From Saccharospirillum salsuginis (lineage in GTDB: Bacteria; Pseudomonadota; Gammaproteobacteria; Pseudomonadales; Natronospirillaceae), in NCBI RefSeq assembly GCF_014651855.1, contig NZ_BMXR01000009.1, positions 215,203-279,202 on the forward strand: a DNA stretch of 64,000 bases. Reading direction: 5' to 3'. Shown here piece by piece: positions 33,778 to 42,288 of the stretch. A program made the position numbers and the translations under genes. Within the stretch, counting starts at the first letter, position 1. Each line of letters opens with the position of its first letter. Below the pieces are notes generated by a model. The model ran no database searches. It was not told the DNA's origin and was given only the letters and a program-made list of their open reading frames with translations.

Positions 33778-34818
33778 TCACACGCCTTCGATGATGACGG
33801 CTTCGCTGCCACGGCTCTCCACCGCACCCATGATCACCGGCTGTTCACCGGATGCGCGCAATTGACTGACGACATCCTCGGCTTCCGCGCCGGGTACGAC
33901 GACCACAAGGCCGATGCCGCAGTTGAAGGTACGATACATCTCGCGGTCGGTGATGTTGCCGGCCTTCTGCAGCCAGTCGAACACGGGGGGGCGCTGCCAC
34001 TGGTTCGGATCGATGCGGATCGACAGGGACTCCGGCAGAACGCGCGGCAGGTTTTCGTAAAAACCGCCACCGGTGATGTGGGAAATGGCATTGACCGTCT
34101 GGTTGGCGAGCAGGCGCAGTGTCTGTTTGACGTAAATGCGGGTCGGCGCCATCAGGGCGTCGGCCAGGGTGCCGTCTCCCATAGGTTGGTTCAGGTCGGC
34201 TTCGGCGACGTCCAGCACTTTGCGAATCAGCGAATAGCCGTTGGAGTGCGGACCGGAGGAGGGCAGGCCAATGACCTTGTCGCCCGCACGCACGCCATTA
34301 CCGTCCAGAATCTTGTCTTCCTCGACTACGCCGACGCAGAAACCGGCCAGATCGTAGTCCTCGCCCTGGTACATGCCCGGCATTTCCGCAGTCTCGCCAC
34401 CAACCAGCGAGCAATTCGCCTGCGTGCACCCCTCACCAATGCCTTCGACCACCCGGCTCGCGATATCGACCGACAGTTTGCCGGTGGCGTAGTAGTCCAG
34501 AAAGAAGAGAGGCTCGGCGCCGCAGACGATCAGATCATTGACGCACATGGCGACCAGGTCGATGCCGATCGTGTCGTGGCGATCCAGATCCATGGCCAGC
34601 TTGAGCTTGGTCCCGACGCCATCGGTTCCGGAGACCAGAACCGGGTTCTTATAGTGTTTGGGGATACGGCACAGAGCGCCAAAACCGCCGATGCCACCCA
34701 TGACCTCGGGGCGGCGGGTTTTCTTGACCGTACCTTTGATGCGGTCGACCAATTCATTACCAGCGTCGATATCGACACCGGCGTCTTTGTAACTCAGGGG
34801 TTTGGACGCGTCCGTCAT
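33778..34818 (-). CDS. purM: Phosphoribosylformylglycinamidine cyclo-ligase (AIR synthetase)
   Basis: A 346-residue PurM with the ATP/FGAM motifs: SYKDAGVDIDAGN at the N-terminus, SGTDGVGTKLKLA (about 63-75), DLVAMCVNDLIVCGAEPLFFLDYYA and LVGGETAEMPGMY. It closes the imidazole ring in purine synthesis. ATG at 34818 has GGAG six bases upstream; the Met four codons earlier lacks one. Order purM-purN-DUF3108 is a conserved operon, divergent from the DUF2066 gene. Confidence 0.97.
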   Translation of the reverse strand: MTDASKPLSYKDAGVDIDAGNELVDRIKGTVKKTRRPEVMGGIGGFGALCRIPKHYKNPVLVSGTDGVGTKLKLAMDLDRHDTIGIDLVAMCVNDLIVCGAEPLFFLDYYATGKLSVDIASRVVEGIGEGCTQANCSLVGGETAEMPGMYQGEDYDLAGFCVGVVEEDKILDGNGVRAGDKVIGLPSSGPHSNGYSLIRKVLDVAEADLNQPMGDGTLADALMAPTRIYVKQTLRLLANQTVNAISHITGGGFYENLPRVLPESLSIRIDPNQWQRPPVFDWLQKAGNITDREMYRTFNCGIGLVVVVPGAEAEDVVSQLRASGEQPVIMGAVESRGSEAVIIEGV

Positions 34819-35035
34819 GAAGGGCTCCATCTGGGCAGTACTGGAAAAGGCGCGCGGATTGTAGCAGGGGCGGCGGTTGGAATCAGCATGTCCAAGCGGT
34901 CAGAATCCGTCTTTATGCCCGGGCGGGAGCAGACAACAGTCGTGAACTGAGCCCGGTTCCATGCCTTCCGTGTCGCGAATCCGTTTCGGCTCTGTCACAA
35001 TAGCGCCTTTCCAAAATCAGCCGAAGTTCGAGTTT

Positions 35036-36115
35036 ATGTCATTGCGACCCCTGATCGCCTTGTTGCTTGTCATCATGAGCCTGCCGCTGTGGGCGGCCCA
35101 GACTCTGGAATTGTACGACGAATCCGCCATCCTGGCGCAGAATGCGCGCCCATCGGACCAGAACGACGCCGTGGCCGAGGCCCTCGGGCGAGTGCTGGTC
35201 AGAGTGACCGGCGATGCGGATATCGTGGACACCGAAGTTGGCCAGGCCATGGTGGAGGATGCCAACGACTACCTGTCGACGTTCCGGTTCGAGCGCAGCG
35301 ATGTCACCCTCACCAACCTGCTTGGCGAGCCGGTGGCCACCAAGCGTATGATCATGCGCTTCGACCGGGGCGCGGTGGAGCAAAGCCTGTCGCGCAACCG
35401 CTTGCCGATCTGGGGACCGAAGCGGCCGGAAACGTTGATCTGGATGGCCGACCGTCTGGACGGTTCCAACCGGATCCTGGCCGATTCCGACAACTCCGAC
35501 CTGGCCCAGGCACTGAAATCGTCGGCCCGGGAGCGGGGCGTGCCGCTGACGCTGCCGTTGATGGACCTGGACGACAGCTTCCAGGTCAATTTCACCGACA
35601 TTTACGGCCTGTTTACCGCCGATATCACCGAGGCGTCCGAACGTTACCGCCCGGACGCCGTCGTGCTGGCTCGGCTGGCGCGCGAAAACCAGGGGTATCA
35701 AGCCGACTTTGTCTTCATGATGTCGGACGACCGCCAACGGTTCCGGGTACAGGCGGAGTCGGAAGAGGCGCTGATGCAGGCCATGGTCGATCGCATCGCC
35801 GGCCGACTGGCGGATCAATACGCCGTTGTGATGGACCCGTCGATGGCTGGCCAGATCAGCCTGAGGATTAACGCCGTCAATAACCTGGCCACCCTGGCCG
35901 CCGTCGAACGCTACCTGGATTCGCTGAACCTGGTGACCAGCGTCACCTTGCGCCAGGTCCAGCCCGAGAGCGTTCAGTTCGACCTGGACATCAGCGGTGA
36001 CCGCAATCAATTGCGTGATGCTCTGGCTCTGGACGAACGCCTCCAGTCGGTGGAAGAAGACGATCTGCAAAGCCAGCTCGACACCGAACTGGTGTACGAA
36101 TGGACTGAACGCTGA
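35036..36115 (+). CDS. DUF2066 exported protein
   Basis: A 359-residue protein with a clear signal peptide (SLRPLIALLLVIMSLPLWAAQ) and the DUF2066 pattern: EALGRVLVRVTGDADI, YLSTFRFE, RNRLPIWGPKRPETLIWMA and DAVVLARLA. The family is almost always found opposite purM and before hda in Pseudomonas relatives, as here. Periplasmic; molecular function unknown. The start at 35036 gives a proper signal peptide, although the ribosome site (CGAG) is weak; an upstream extension would bury the signal. Confidence 0.85.
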   Translation: MSLRPLIALLLVIMSLPLWAAQTLELYDESAILAQNARPSDQNDAVAEALGRVLVRVTGDADIVDTEVGQAMVEDANDYLSTFRFERSDVTLTNLLGEPVATKRMIMRFDRGAVEQSLSRNRLPIWGPKRPETLIWMADRLDGSNRILADSDNSDLAQALKSSARERGVPLTLPLMDLDDSFQVNFTDIYGLFTADITEASERYRPDAVVLARLARENQGYQADFVFMMSDDRQRFRVQAESEEALMQAMVDRIAGRLADQYAVVMDPSMAGQISLRINAVNNLATLAAVERYLDSLNLVTSVTLRQVQPESVQFDLDISGDRNQLRDALALDERLQSVEEDDLQSQLDTELVYEWTER

Positions 36116-36208
36116 TTCAGCCTTGTCATTCATGAGTCAAACGCGAATACCCCCGTTGAGCTTCACCTTGCCCGACGTTGAAGTAAGCCTGTGTCTGGAG
36201 GGCGTCTA

Positions 36209-36904
36209 GTGGCCGTCAAACAACTTCCCCTGAGCGTTACATTCCGCGAGGACGCGGTCTTCGACGACTTTTTACCGGGCGACAACGCCCAGACCGTCGG
36301 TGCCCTGCGGCACGCCCTGGCGCGCCTGGACGATCACCTGCTCTACCTGTGGGGCGCGCCAGGCTCGGGGCTCAGCCATCTGCTTCAGGCCGCGGTCCAT
36401 GAACTTCAAACCCAGGGGCTGGAAGGCGTCTACCTGCCGTTGGCCGAATGCCTCGATTACGGTACCGAAGCGCTGGAAGGCCTCGACGAACTGGACGTGG
36501 TGGCGCTGGATGACATCGACCTGATTACCGGTCGGCCGGAGTGGGAGGAAGCCGTCTTCCACCTGTTCAATCGCCTACGAGACACTGGACGGGTATTGAT
36601 GGTGACCAGCCACTCAAGCCCGTTGCACCAGTCCATCGAACTGCCGGATCTCAAGTCCCGTTTGAGCTGGGGGCTGACATTCCAGGTCCAGCCGCTCAGT
36701 GATGAACAAAAAATGGACTGGCTGATCTGGAAAGCCCGCCGTCGAGGCCTCACCCTCGAACCTGACGTCGCCGCCTTCCTGATCAACCGCGTGGCCCGCT
36801 CGATGAACGTTCTGGTCGAGGCATTCGACAAGCTCGATCAACATTCCCTGGCCGAGAAGCGGCGGCTCACTATTCCATTCGTCAAATCCGTGCTTGGGTT
36901 GTGA
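36209..36904 (+). CDS. hda: DnaA regulatory inactivator Hda
   Basis: A 231-residue DnaA-paralogue AAA+ protein. An N-terminal clamp-binding motif QLPLSV (about 5-10) is followed by a Walker-A-like GAPGSGLSH (about 50), Walker B VALDDID and the sensor region RGLTLEPDVAAFLINRVARSM. Bound to the sliding clamp it promotes DnaA-ATP hydrolysis (RIDA), preventing re-initiation. GTG at 36209 is chosen because GGAGG lies seven bases upstream; the GTG at 36191 is without a site. The Walker-A Lys is absent (Leu), as is usual in Hda. A repeat-filled gap follows. Confidence 0.93.
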   Translation: MAVKQLPLSVTFREDAVFDDFLPGDNAQTVGALRHALARLDDHLLYLWGAPGSGLSHLLQAAVHELQTQGLEGVYLPLAECLDYGTEALEGLDELDVVALDDIDLITGRPEWEEAVFHLFNRLRDTGRVLMVTSHSSPLHQSIELPDLKSRLSWGLTFQVQPLSDEQKMDWLIWKARRRGLTLEPDVAAFLINRVARSMNVLVEAFDKLDQHSLAEKRRLTIPFVKSVLGL

Positions 36905-36981
36905 CGGGTCTCAGGGCTGAGTTCTCTATTGTGCCAATGGACACAGTTTCCGTGCCCGGGTTTGCTGTTTGCCAGTCGTAC

Positions 36982-37148
36982 GGGCCCGGTGCGGGGTATC
37001 ACTCTCTCCGGGGCCGGCATGAACCCGTCTATGGGGTCTAGGCCACAGGCTCCGACCGCCAAGGATGGCGGAAGTGCCGGTTTTGCAGGAGCAAAAAACC
37101 GGCCATGCTGTGGACACCCCTGCGAGAGTAATACCCCGCGCCGAGCCC
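36982..37148 (+). repeat. Structured intergenic repeat, family 1, large copy 5
   Basis: Arms 36982-37013 and 37117-37148 pair over 32 bp with several mismatches. The core is longer and holds CCCGTCTATGGGGTCTAG plus the hairpins CCGCCAAGGATGGCGG and GCCGGTTTTG...CAAAAAACCGGC. The second hairpin recurs in the copy at 57678, defining a large subtype. Confidence 0.82.
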
Positions 37149-37314
37149 TTGCATCAGTGCATCCTCATAATTCCCGATCCAAGTGCTTGCGATAACCATT
37201 TAGTATTTCTCCTTTGGCGAGATTATGGTCATGCACCCGAGATTTGTGATGTCGGTAGGAAAGAGAGCAGGATATTCTAGGTTGTGGTTTTTACTGACCT
37301 GGGCAGGCTCGAAA

Positions 37315-37427
37315 GGACCCGATGCGGGGTGGTCTCCCGGAGGGAAGTCCGCAGCAGGGATGCTGCGGTCTAGGCCCCATGGATGGGTTCACGCCGACCC
37401 TCCGGGAGACCACCCCGTAGCGGGTCC
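37315..37427 (-). repeat. Structured intergenic repeat, family 1, copy 6
   Basis: Arms 37315-37344 and 37398-37427 contain a perfect 20-bp stem (CGGGGTGGTCTCCCGGAGGG). The minus-strand core CCCATCCATGGGGCCTAG and the hairpin CCGCAGCAGGGATGCTGCGG are clear. It lies 167 bp from copy 5 in opposite orientation, between two convergent genes. Confidence 0.9.
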
Positions 37428-37477
37428 GGACCAAAGCCCCCCAAGCCAACCCAGCAAAGGACGACCCAGGCACAGTT

Positions 37478-37969
37478 CTACCCAGTGATTCCATTGATCC
37501 GGGCATACAAGTGGATGTAGGTCCGGGCGATGTCTTCTGCATGTACCGCGGTGAGTTCCTCGGTTTCCATGATCACACGACGCTGGTCGTCCAGATCGAA
37601 CGGGTCGACCTCTTCGAAGGCGGCCGTGGCGGGGACGACCTCCGCCGTCAGTTCCTTGCCGTAGGCATCGTACATCATGTCCAGACAGAATTGCGCCAGG
37701 GCCGGGTCTTCGCAGTAGATCTCCTCGTGCCGGAAGTCTTCGGCCCACTCTTTCAGGATATCCAGTACCGTCTCTCCGCGTTCCTTCAAATCCTGAACCG
37801 ACGGCGCACCGGCCGCATTCTGGCCGCTTTCCCAGTCGATCAGCCACTCGTCTTCCGGCTTGATCAGCACCGACTTGTACTGACCCTCGGGCAATGACCA
37901 GGCGACCGCGAACGGGTACCCCTGGTCTTCGTCGGTGACTTCGAATGCGAGAAAAATAGGGAGTTCCAT
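37478..37969 (-). CDS. Exonuclease-fold (DEDD-like) protein, probably degenerate
   Basis: A 163-residue acidic protein. Its start, FLAFEVTDEDQGYPFAVAWS, aligns by eye with the DEDD exonuclease opening F-x-D-x-E-(A/T)-(S/T)-G...YPIEV, but the first metal-binding Asp is replaced by Ala6-type residues, with Glu retained. Later elements (EDPALAQFCLDMMYDAYG and VHAEDIARTYIHLYARING) fit the second and third acidic motifs loosely. It may be a non-catalytic or weak 3'-5' exonuclease relative. No signal peptide. It is divergent from the zinc-ribbon/truC operon. The assignment is a motif-level guess. Confidence 0.5.
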   Translation of the reverse strand: MELPIFLAFEVTDEDQGYPFAVAWSLPEGQYKSVLIKPEDEWLIDWESGQNAAGAPSVQDLKERGETVLDILKEWAEDFRHEEIYCEDPALAQFCLDMMYDAYGKELTAEVVPATAAFEEVDPFDLDDQRRVIMETEELTAVHAEDIARTYIHLYARINGITG

Positions 37970-38097
37970 AGCAACGCGATACCTCTTTATGAATGGCGCG
38001 CAGTATAACTTGGCTGCCCGGAGGACGCATCCGTCGCCACGACAGAGCGGGGCCTATCCCCTATAATGCCCGTCCATTCAAAACCCTGAGCCGAGTA

Positions 38098-38328
38098 GTG
38101 ACAGTGACAGACGAACGACTGGAACGGGATTTTTACCTGCGCGAGCCCGACGAGCAACAGGCTTTTCTCGACAACACCTGGTGCAACCAGTGCCAGGAAA
38201 TGGATCTGGGCATGACCGATCCCGTTGAATTTGAATTCAAGGGCCGCGTCTTTATCGAAGGACGATGCCAGCGCTGCGGCGCGCCCGTCACCACCGAGAT
38301 CGCCGAAGACGACGATATCGATGAGTGA
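38098..38328 (+). CDS. Small zinc-ribbon-like protein upstream of truC
   Basis: A 76-residue protein with two CxxC pairs, CNQC and CQRC, spaced 27 residues apart, which should bind one zinc. The start is uncertain: GTG at 38098 (MTVTDERL) or GTG at 38104. TATAAT at 38062-38067 gives a good -10 upstream. The last eight bases overlap the truC start, so it is translationally coupled to truC. Such CxxC proteins are regularly found before truC/rluA-type genes. The acidic tail (TEIAEDDDIDE) and lack of a membrane segment suggest a cytosolic accessory factor; function unknown. Confidence 0.75.
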   Translation: MTVTDERLERDFYLREPDEQQAFLDNTWCNQCQEMDLGMTDPVEFEFKGRVFIEGRCQRCGAPVTTEIAEDDDIDE

Positions 38329-39085
38329 AGCGGTTCGCATCCTGTTCGAAGACGAGTGGCTTCTGGCCGTCGATAAACCGGCCGGACTGCTGATGCACCC
38401 CAGCCCGCTGGACCCGCGCGAGACCGATACGCTGGCCGGACGGGTCAAGACCTATCTGGACGGGGGTACACCCCATACTCTGCACCGACTGGACCGGCCC
38501 ACATCGGGGGTGGTGTTGATCGGAAAGGACTTGGACGTGGCGCGCCGGTTGTCCGATCAGTTTCGGAATCAAACCGTCGACAAGACTTACTGGGCCATTG
38601 TGCGCGGTTTCACGCCGGAGGACTTCGAGTGCGACAAGGCGCTGAAAGAGGAACTGGATGCCATCGCCGATAAGGATGCACGCAAGGACAAGGCGCCGCA
38701 ATCCGCCCGAACCGGGTTTAAACGGCTGGCGATTACCGAAGTCGGTGTTCCGGTCAGCCGGTATCCGAAGGCCCGCTTCAGTCTGGTCGAGTGCCGACCG
38801 CACAGCGGTCGTAAGCACCAGATTCGACGCCATTTGAAGTCGTTGCGCCATCCGATTATTGGCGATACGCGCTTCGGAGACCGCCATCAGAACCAGTGGG
38901 CCGGTGAACACTTGCCGTTGACCTCGCTGTCCCTGCGCGCGGTCTCGGTCGGGTTTCATCATCCCGTCACCGAAGGTTATACCGTTATCTCATCGGGGTT
39001 GTCACCGCAGTGGCAAGCCTGTCTGGAGCGCCTGGGTTGGGGACAAACCTGTCCGGGACCCGCTGGAGTAGGAGAGGCCGGCTGA
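38321..39085 (+). CDS. truC: tRNA pseudouridine synthase C (TruC, RluA family)
   Basis: A 254-residue RluA-type synthase. It has the catalytic Asp in LHRLDRPTSGVVL (about 52-64), KTYWAIVRG and the C-terminal RPHSGRKHQIRRHLKSLRHPIIGD. TruC makes pseudouridine 65 in tRNA in E. coli. The short size and lack of an S4 domain fit TruC rather than RluC/D. The upstream open frame (38225) is not real because ATG at 38321 overlaps the zinc-ribbon stop. The C-terminal 15 residues (GPAGVGEAG) are low-complexity. Confidence 0.9.
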   Translation: MSEAVRILFEDEWLLAVDKPAGLLMHPSPLDPRETDTLAGRVKTYLDGGTPHTLHRLDRPTSGVVLIGKDLDVARRLSDQFRNQTVDKTYWAIVRGFTPEDFECDKALKEELDAIADKDARKDKAPQSARTGFKRLAITEVGVPVSRYPKARFSLVECRPHSGRKHQIRRHLKSLRHPIIGDTRFGDRHQNQWAGEHLPLTSLSLRAVSVGFHHPVTEGYTVISSGLSPQWQACLERLGWGQTCPGPAGVGEAG

Positions 39086-40878
39086 TGCGGGGGATGAAGG
39101 GCAGTGCGACCCGGGCCAAGCCGATCGGTGATCTGGATCTGCCGTTCATTGCTCGTTCGCTCTGGCCTTACCTGTGGGCCTACAAGGCGCGGGTGGGGGT
39201 GGCCCTTGCGTTTCTGGTCGCCGCCAAGATCGTTACGGTCGCCATGCCCTGGGCGTTGAAACATATTGTGGACGGCCTGGACACCCGGGAAGCTCAAATG
39301 GTGGCCATTCCCCTGGGGTTCCTGTTGGCCTACGGTTTTTTCCGGTTCACCTCGGTGGCGTTCGGCGAGTTGCGTGATGCGGTTTTCTCTCGCGTGACCG
39401 AGCGGGCCATCCGTCTGGCTTCGCTGGAGGTATTTCAGCATCTGCACAAGCTGGACCTGGACTTTCATCTGAGCCGGCAGACGGGTGGGCTCAGTCGTGA
39501 CATCGAGCGCGGTACCAACGGTGTTCACTTCCTGCTGCGATTTCTGGTGTTCAACATCGTGCCGACGGTGTTGGAGCTTGGCATGGTGGCGACCATCCTG
39601 ATCGTCAATTTCAATGTCTGGTTCGCGCTGATCACATTGTTCGCGGTGGTCGTCTATGTGTTATTCACCGTCCTGACCACTGAATGGCGCAATCGCTTTG
39701 TGCGTGAAGCCAACACACTGGACAGCAAGACCAACTCGCGCGCCATCGATGCGCTGCTGAACTACGAGACCGTCAAGTACTTCAACAACGAGGCCTGGGA
39801 GGCGGAAAACTACGACAGCAATCTGGCCGACTGGGAGCAGGCACGGCTGAAAAACCGCATGTCGCTGTTGATGCTGAACACCGGACAGGCGCTGATTGTC
39901 TCGGCCGCATTGACGCTCATGATGTGGCTGGCTGCCCGGGACGTAGTCGCCGGTGAGATCACCATCGGGGATCTGGTCATGGTCAACGCCTACGTGATTC
40001 AGCTGTTCATTCCGCTGAATTTCCTGGGGTTCGTCTATCGTGAAATCCGGCGTGCGCTGACCGATATCGAAAATATGTTCGGCCTGTTGCGCCGTCCCGC
40101 CACCGTTCAGGACCGGGAGGGGGCCACCGAGCTGGCGGTCACCGAAGGTCGCATTGAGTTCGACGGGGTCCAATTTCACTATCACAGCAACCGTTCGATC
40201 CTGAATTCGCTGTCTTTGACCATCGAGCCCGGTCACCGGGTCGCCCTGGTGGGCAGCAGCGGGGCCGGGAAGTCGACGATCGGGAGGCTGTTGTTTCGCT
40301 TTTACGATCCGCAAGCCGGAGAGATTCGCATCGACGGTCAATGCATCGGCGAGGTGACCCAGCAAAGCCTGCGCCGTGCCATCGGCGTGGTCCCGCAGGA
40401 TACGGTCCTGTTCAACGACAGCATCCTCAACAACATCCGCTACGGCCGTCCGGATGCCAGCGACGAGGAAGTCTGGCGGGCCATCCGCATGGCGCATCTG
40501 GACGACTTTATTCAGAGCCTGCCCGAGCGCGAACTGACTCAGGTCGGCGAGCGCGGTCTGAAAGTATCCGGTGGCGAGAAACAACGGATCGCCATCGCGC
40601 GGGTGTTATTGAAGGATCCGCCCATTCTGCTGTTCGACGAGGCCACCTCGGCTTTGGACTCACACGCCGAACAGGCCATCTTGCAGGCCATGCGCGAGGT
40701 CTCGCGCAATCGCACCAGTATCGTCATTGCCCACCGCCTCTCGACGATCGTCGATGCCGACAAGATCGTGGTGCTGCAGAACGGTCGCGTGGTCGAAGAG
40801 GGCACGCATCCCCGGTTGCTGGCCGCCGAAGGGGTCTACGCCGACCTATGGCGTACCCAGCTGCACGAAGAAGAGTGA
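39085..40878 (+). CDS. Atm1/HMT-type ABC exporter
   Basis: A 597-residue half-transporter of the Atm1 class. Six membrane helices are followed by the diagnostic segment SRAIDALLNYETVKYFNNE (about 225-243). The ATPase has Walker A GSSGAGKST, signature VSGGEKQR, Walker B LLFDEATS and H-loop IAHRLS. Atm1-like proteins export glutathione-derived sulfur or metal compounds tied to Fe-S assembly and metal resistance. Its ATG shares one base with the truC stop (TGATG), and GGAG lies 11 bases upstream. It ends the three-gene operon. Confidence 0.92.
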   Translation: MRGMKGSATRAKPIGDLDLPFIARSLWPYLWAYKARVGVALAFLVAAKIVTVAMPWALKHIVDGLDTREAQMVAIPLGFLLAYGFFRFTSVAFGELRDAVFSRVTERAIRLASLEVFQHLHKLDLDFHLSRQTGGLSRDIERGTNGVHFLLRFLVFNIVPTVLELGMVATILIVNFNVWFALITLFAVVVYVLFTVLTTEWRNRFVREANTLDSKTNSRAIDALLNYETVKYFNNEAWEAENYDSNLADWEQARLKNRMSLLMLNTGQALIVSAALTLMMWLAARDVVAGEITIGDLVMVNAYVIQLFIPLNFLGFVYREIRRALTDIENMFGLLRRPATVQDREGATELAVTEGRIEFDGVQFHYHSNRSILNSLSLTIEPGHRVALVGSSGAGKSTIGRLLFRFYDPQAGEIRIDGQCIGEVTQQSLRRAIGVVPQDTVLFNDSILNNIRYGRPDASDEEVWRAIRMAHLDDFIQSLPERELTQVGERGLKVSGGEKQRIAIARVLLKDPPILLFDEATSALDSHAEQAILQAMREVSRNRTSIVIAHRLSTIVDADKIVVLQNGRVVEEGTHPRLLAAEGVYADLWRTQLHEEE

Positions 40879-40975
40879 AGGTGATGTTGGAGGCTGAATC
40901 GGCGGGTAGTGATCACGCATACGCCGCCGGTTGGGCATTCTCTCCCAAAGATCGGCTCTCACCCTGGGTTTAGTA

Positions 40976-41084
40976 GTAGGGCAGAGGTGCGACAGCGTTA
41001 TCTGCCGTTTCAGTTTGAAGCCACTGGTAACCCATAGCCACCTTTCAATCGGCAGATGACGGCAACAGGCCTTTTCTGCCCTAC
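40976..41084. repeat. Inverted repeat of the GTAGGGCAGA type
   Basis: GTAGGGCAGAGGTGCGACAG at 40976 and a matching end (CTTTTCTGCCCTAC) at 41084 form imperfect arms of about 35 bases, with ATCTGCCG and CGGCAGAT near the centre. It lies between two operons and is a single copy here. No transposase is linked. Confidence 0.7.
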
Positions 41085-41193
41085 GATGTTTAGCGGCTAT
41101 CGTTTACAGCCAACCCAGTCCGTCAATCTTGTCAGCCCGGTCGTACCAATGCAGGATGGCAGCCTTTCAGGGATTCCCGATAAGGTAAACGAC

Positions 41194-42261
41194 ATGACCG
41201 AGACCCCCTCCCAAGCATCACCCTTGATCGTCGAACAGTACGGCGCCGTGCGTCGGCTGCGCATGAACCGTCCGGCCGCGCTGAATGCGCTCAATCTGGA
41301 GCTGATCGAGGCGTTGACCGTCGCCATCGAAAAGGCGCTGGACGATGATCGGGTGACGACGCTTTGGCTGGAAAGCACGTCGGAGCGGTCTTTCTGTGCC
41401 GGTGGCGATGTGAAAGCTCTGGCACAGGTACTGCGAGAGGCGTCGGCCGATGAGCAGCGCCGTACCGGGCATCGTTACTTTCAGGCGGAATACCGGCTGG
41501 ATGCTCTGATCGCGCATTGCCCCAAACCCATCGTCGCCTGGGGGCAGGGACTGGTTATGGGGGGTGGCTGGGGGCTCCTGGCCGGGGCCGATCTGCGTCT
41601 GGTGACGGCGGATGCCCGTTTCGCCATGCCGGAAATCCAGATCGGCCTGTTTCCGGATGTCGGCGCGGCCCACTTCCTGCAACAGCCGGACTGGCGGCTG
41701 GGCACCTTTCTCGGTATCAGCGGCGTCCATATCAGCGGTCGTGAAGCTGTCGCCCTGGGCTATGCCGAAGCGGTTATGACGCCGGATACCGCGGAGGCGC
41801 TGTTGAAGGCTCTGGCAGAGGGGCTTCCACTCCGTGAGTGGCAACCGCCGAAACCGGATGGGCAAACACAGGCTTTGTTCGACGCTTGGTCCAGCGCACT
41901 GGACAGTTTGCCGGAGCCGGTGCTGTCCGACTGGATCGATCACATCAAGCACCATGATTTCAAGGCATTCAACGAAGCGGCCGAGCAGTGGCAACGCGGC
42001 TCAGCGCTGAGCGTGGCTTTGACCTGGCATCATTTCAAACGACTGCGCAAGGCATCCCGGGTCGAAGCCCTGGAAACGGATCTCGTCGTCGGCGCCCAGG
42101 CCTGTGCGGAACGGGAGTTTCTGGAAGGTGTTCGGGCCTTGCTGATCGATAAAGACAAATCGCCGGCCTGGTTGTATCCGAATGTCACCGCCGTGCCTTT
42201 CACCATGATCGAACGCTTTTATCGGCCTCTGCCGTTCGAGTCAGAGGCCATCTGGCCGTGA
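41194..42261 (+). CDS. 3-Hydroxyisobutyryl-CoA hydrolase-like crotonase-family enzyme
   Basis: A 355-residue crotonase-fold enzyme. The oxyanion/acyl-CoA motif SFCAGGDVKALAQ (about 68) and MPEIQIGLFPDVGAAHFLQQ (about 146) carry the E and D positions used by HIBCH hydrolases. The length (about 350, against 260 for hydratases) and the C-terminal FLEGVRALLIDKDKSPAW(LY) region also support HIBCH. It would release 3-hydroxyisobutyrate in valine catabolism, consistent with mmsA at the left edge. The start is by ATG at 41194 (MTETPSQ); AAGG lies eight bases upstream. It is the first gene of a hydrolase-SDR-thiolase run. Confidence 0.85.
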   Translation: MTETPSQASPLIVEQYGAVRRLRMNRPAALNALNLELIEALTVAIEKALDDDRVTTLWLESTSERSFCAGGDVKALAQVLREASADEQRRTGHRYFQAEYRLDALIAHCPKPIVAWGQGLVMGGGWGLLAGADLRLVTADARFAMPEIQIGLFPDVGAAHFLQQPDWRLGTFLGISGVHISGREAVALGYAEAVMTPDTAEALLKALAEGLPLREWQPPKPDGQTQALFDAWSSALDSLPEPVLSDWIDHIKHHDFKAFNEAAEQWQRGSALSVALTWHHFKRLRKASRVEALETDLVVGAQACAEREFLEGVRALLIDKDKSPAWLYPNVTAVPFTMIERFYRPLPFESEAIWP

Positions 42262-42288
42262 ATGGCCACGTTAACAAGAGGAATCTTC

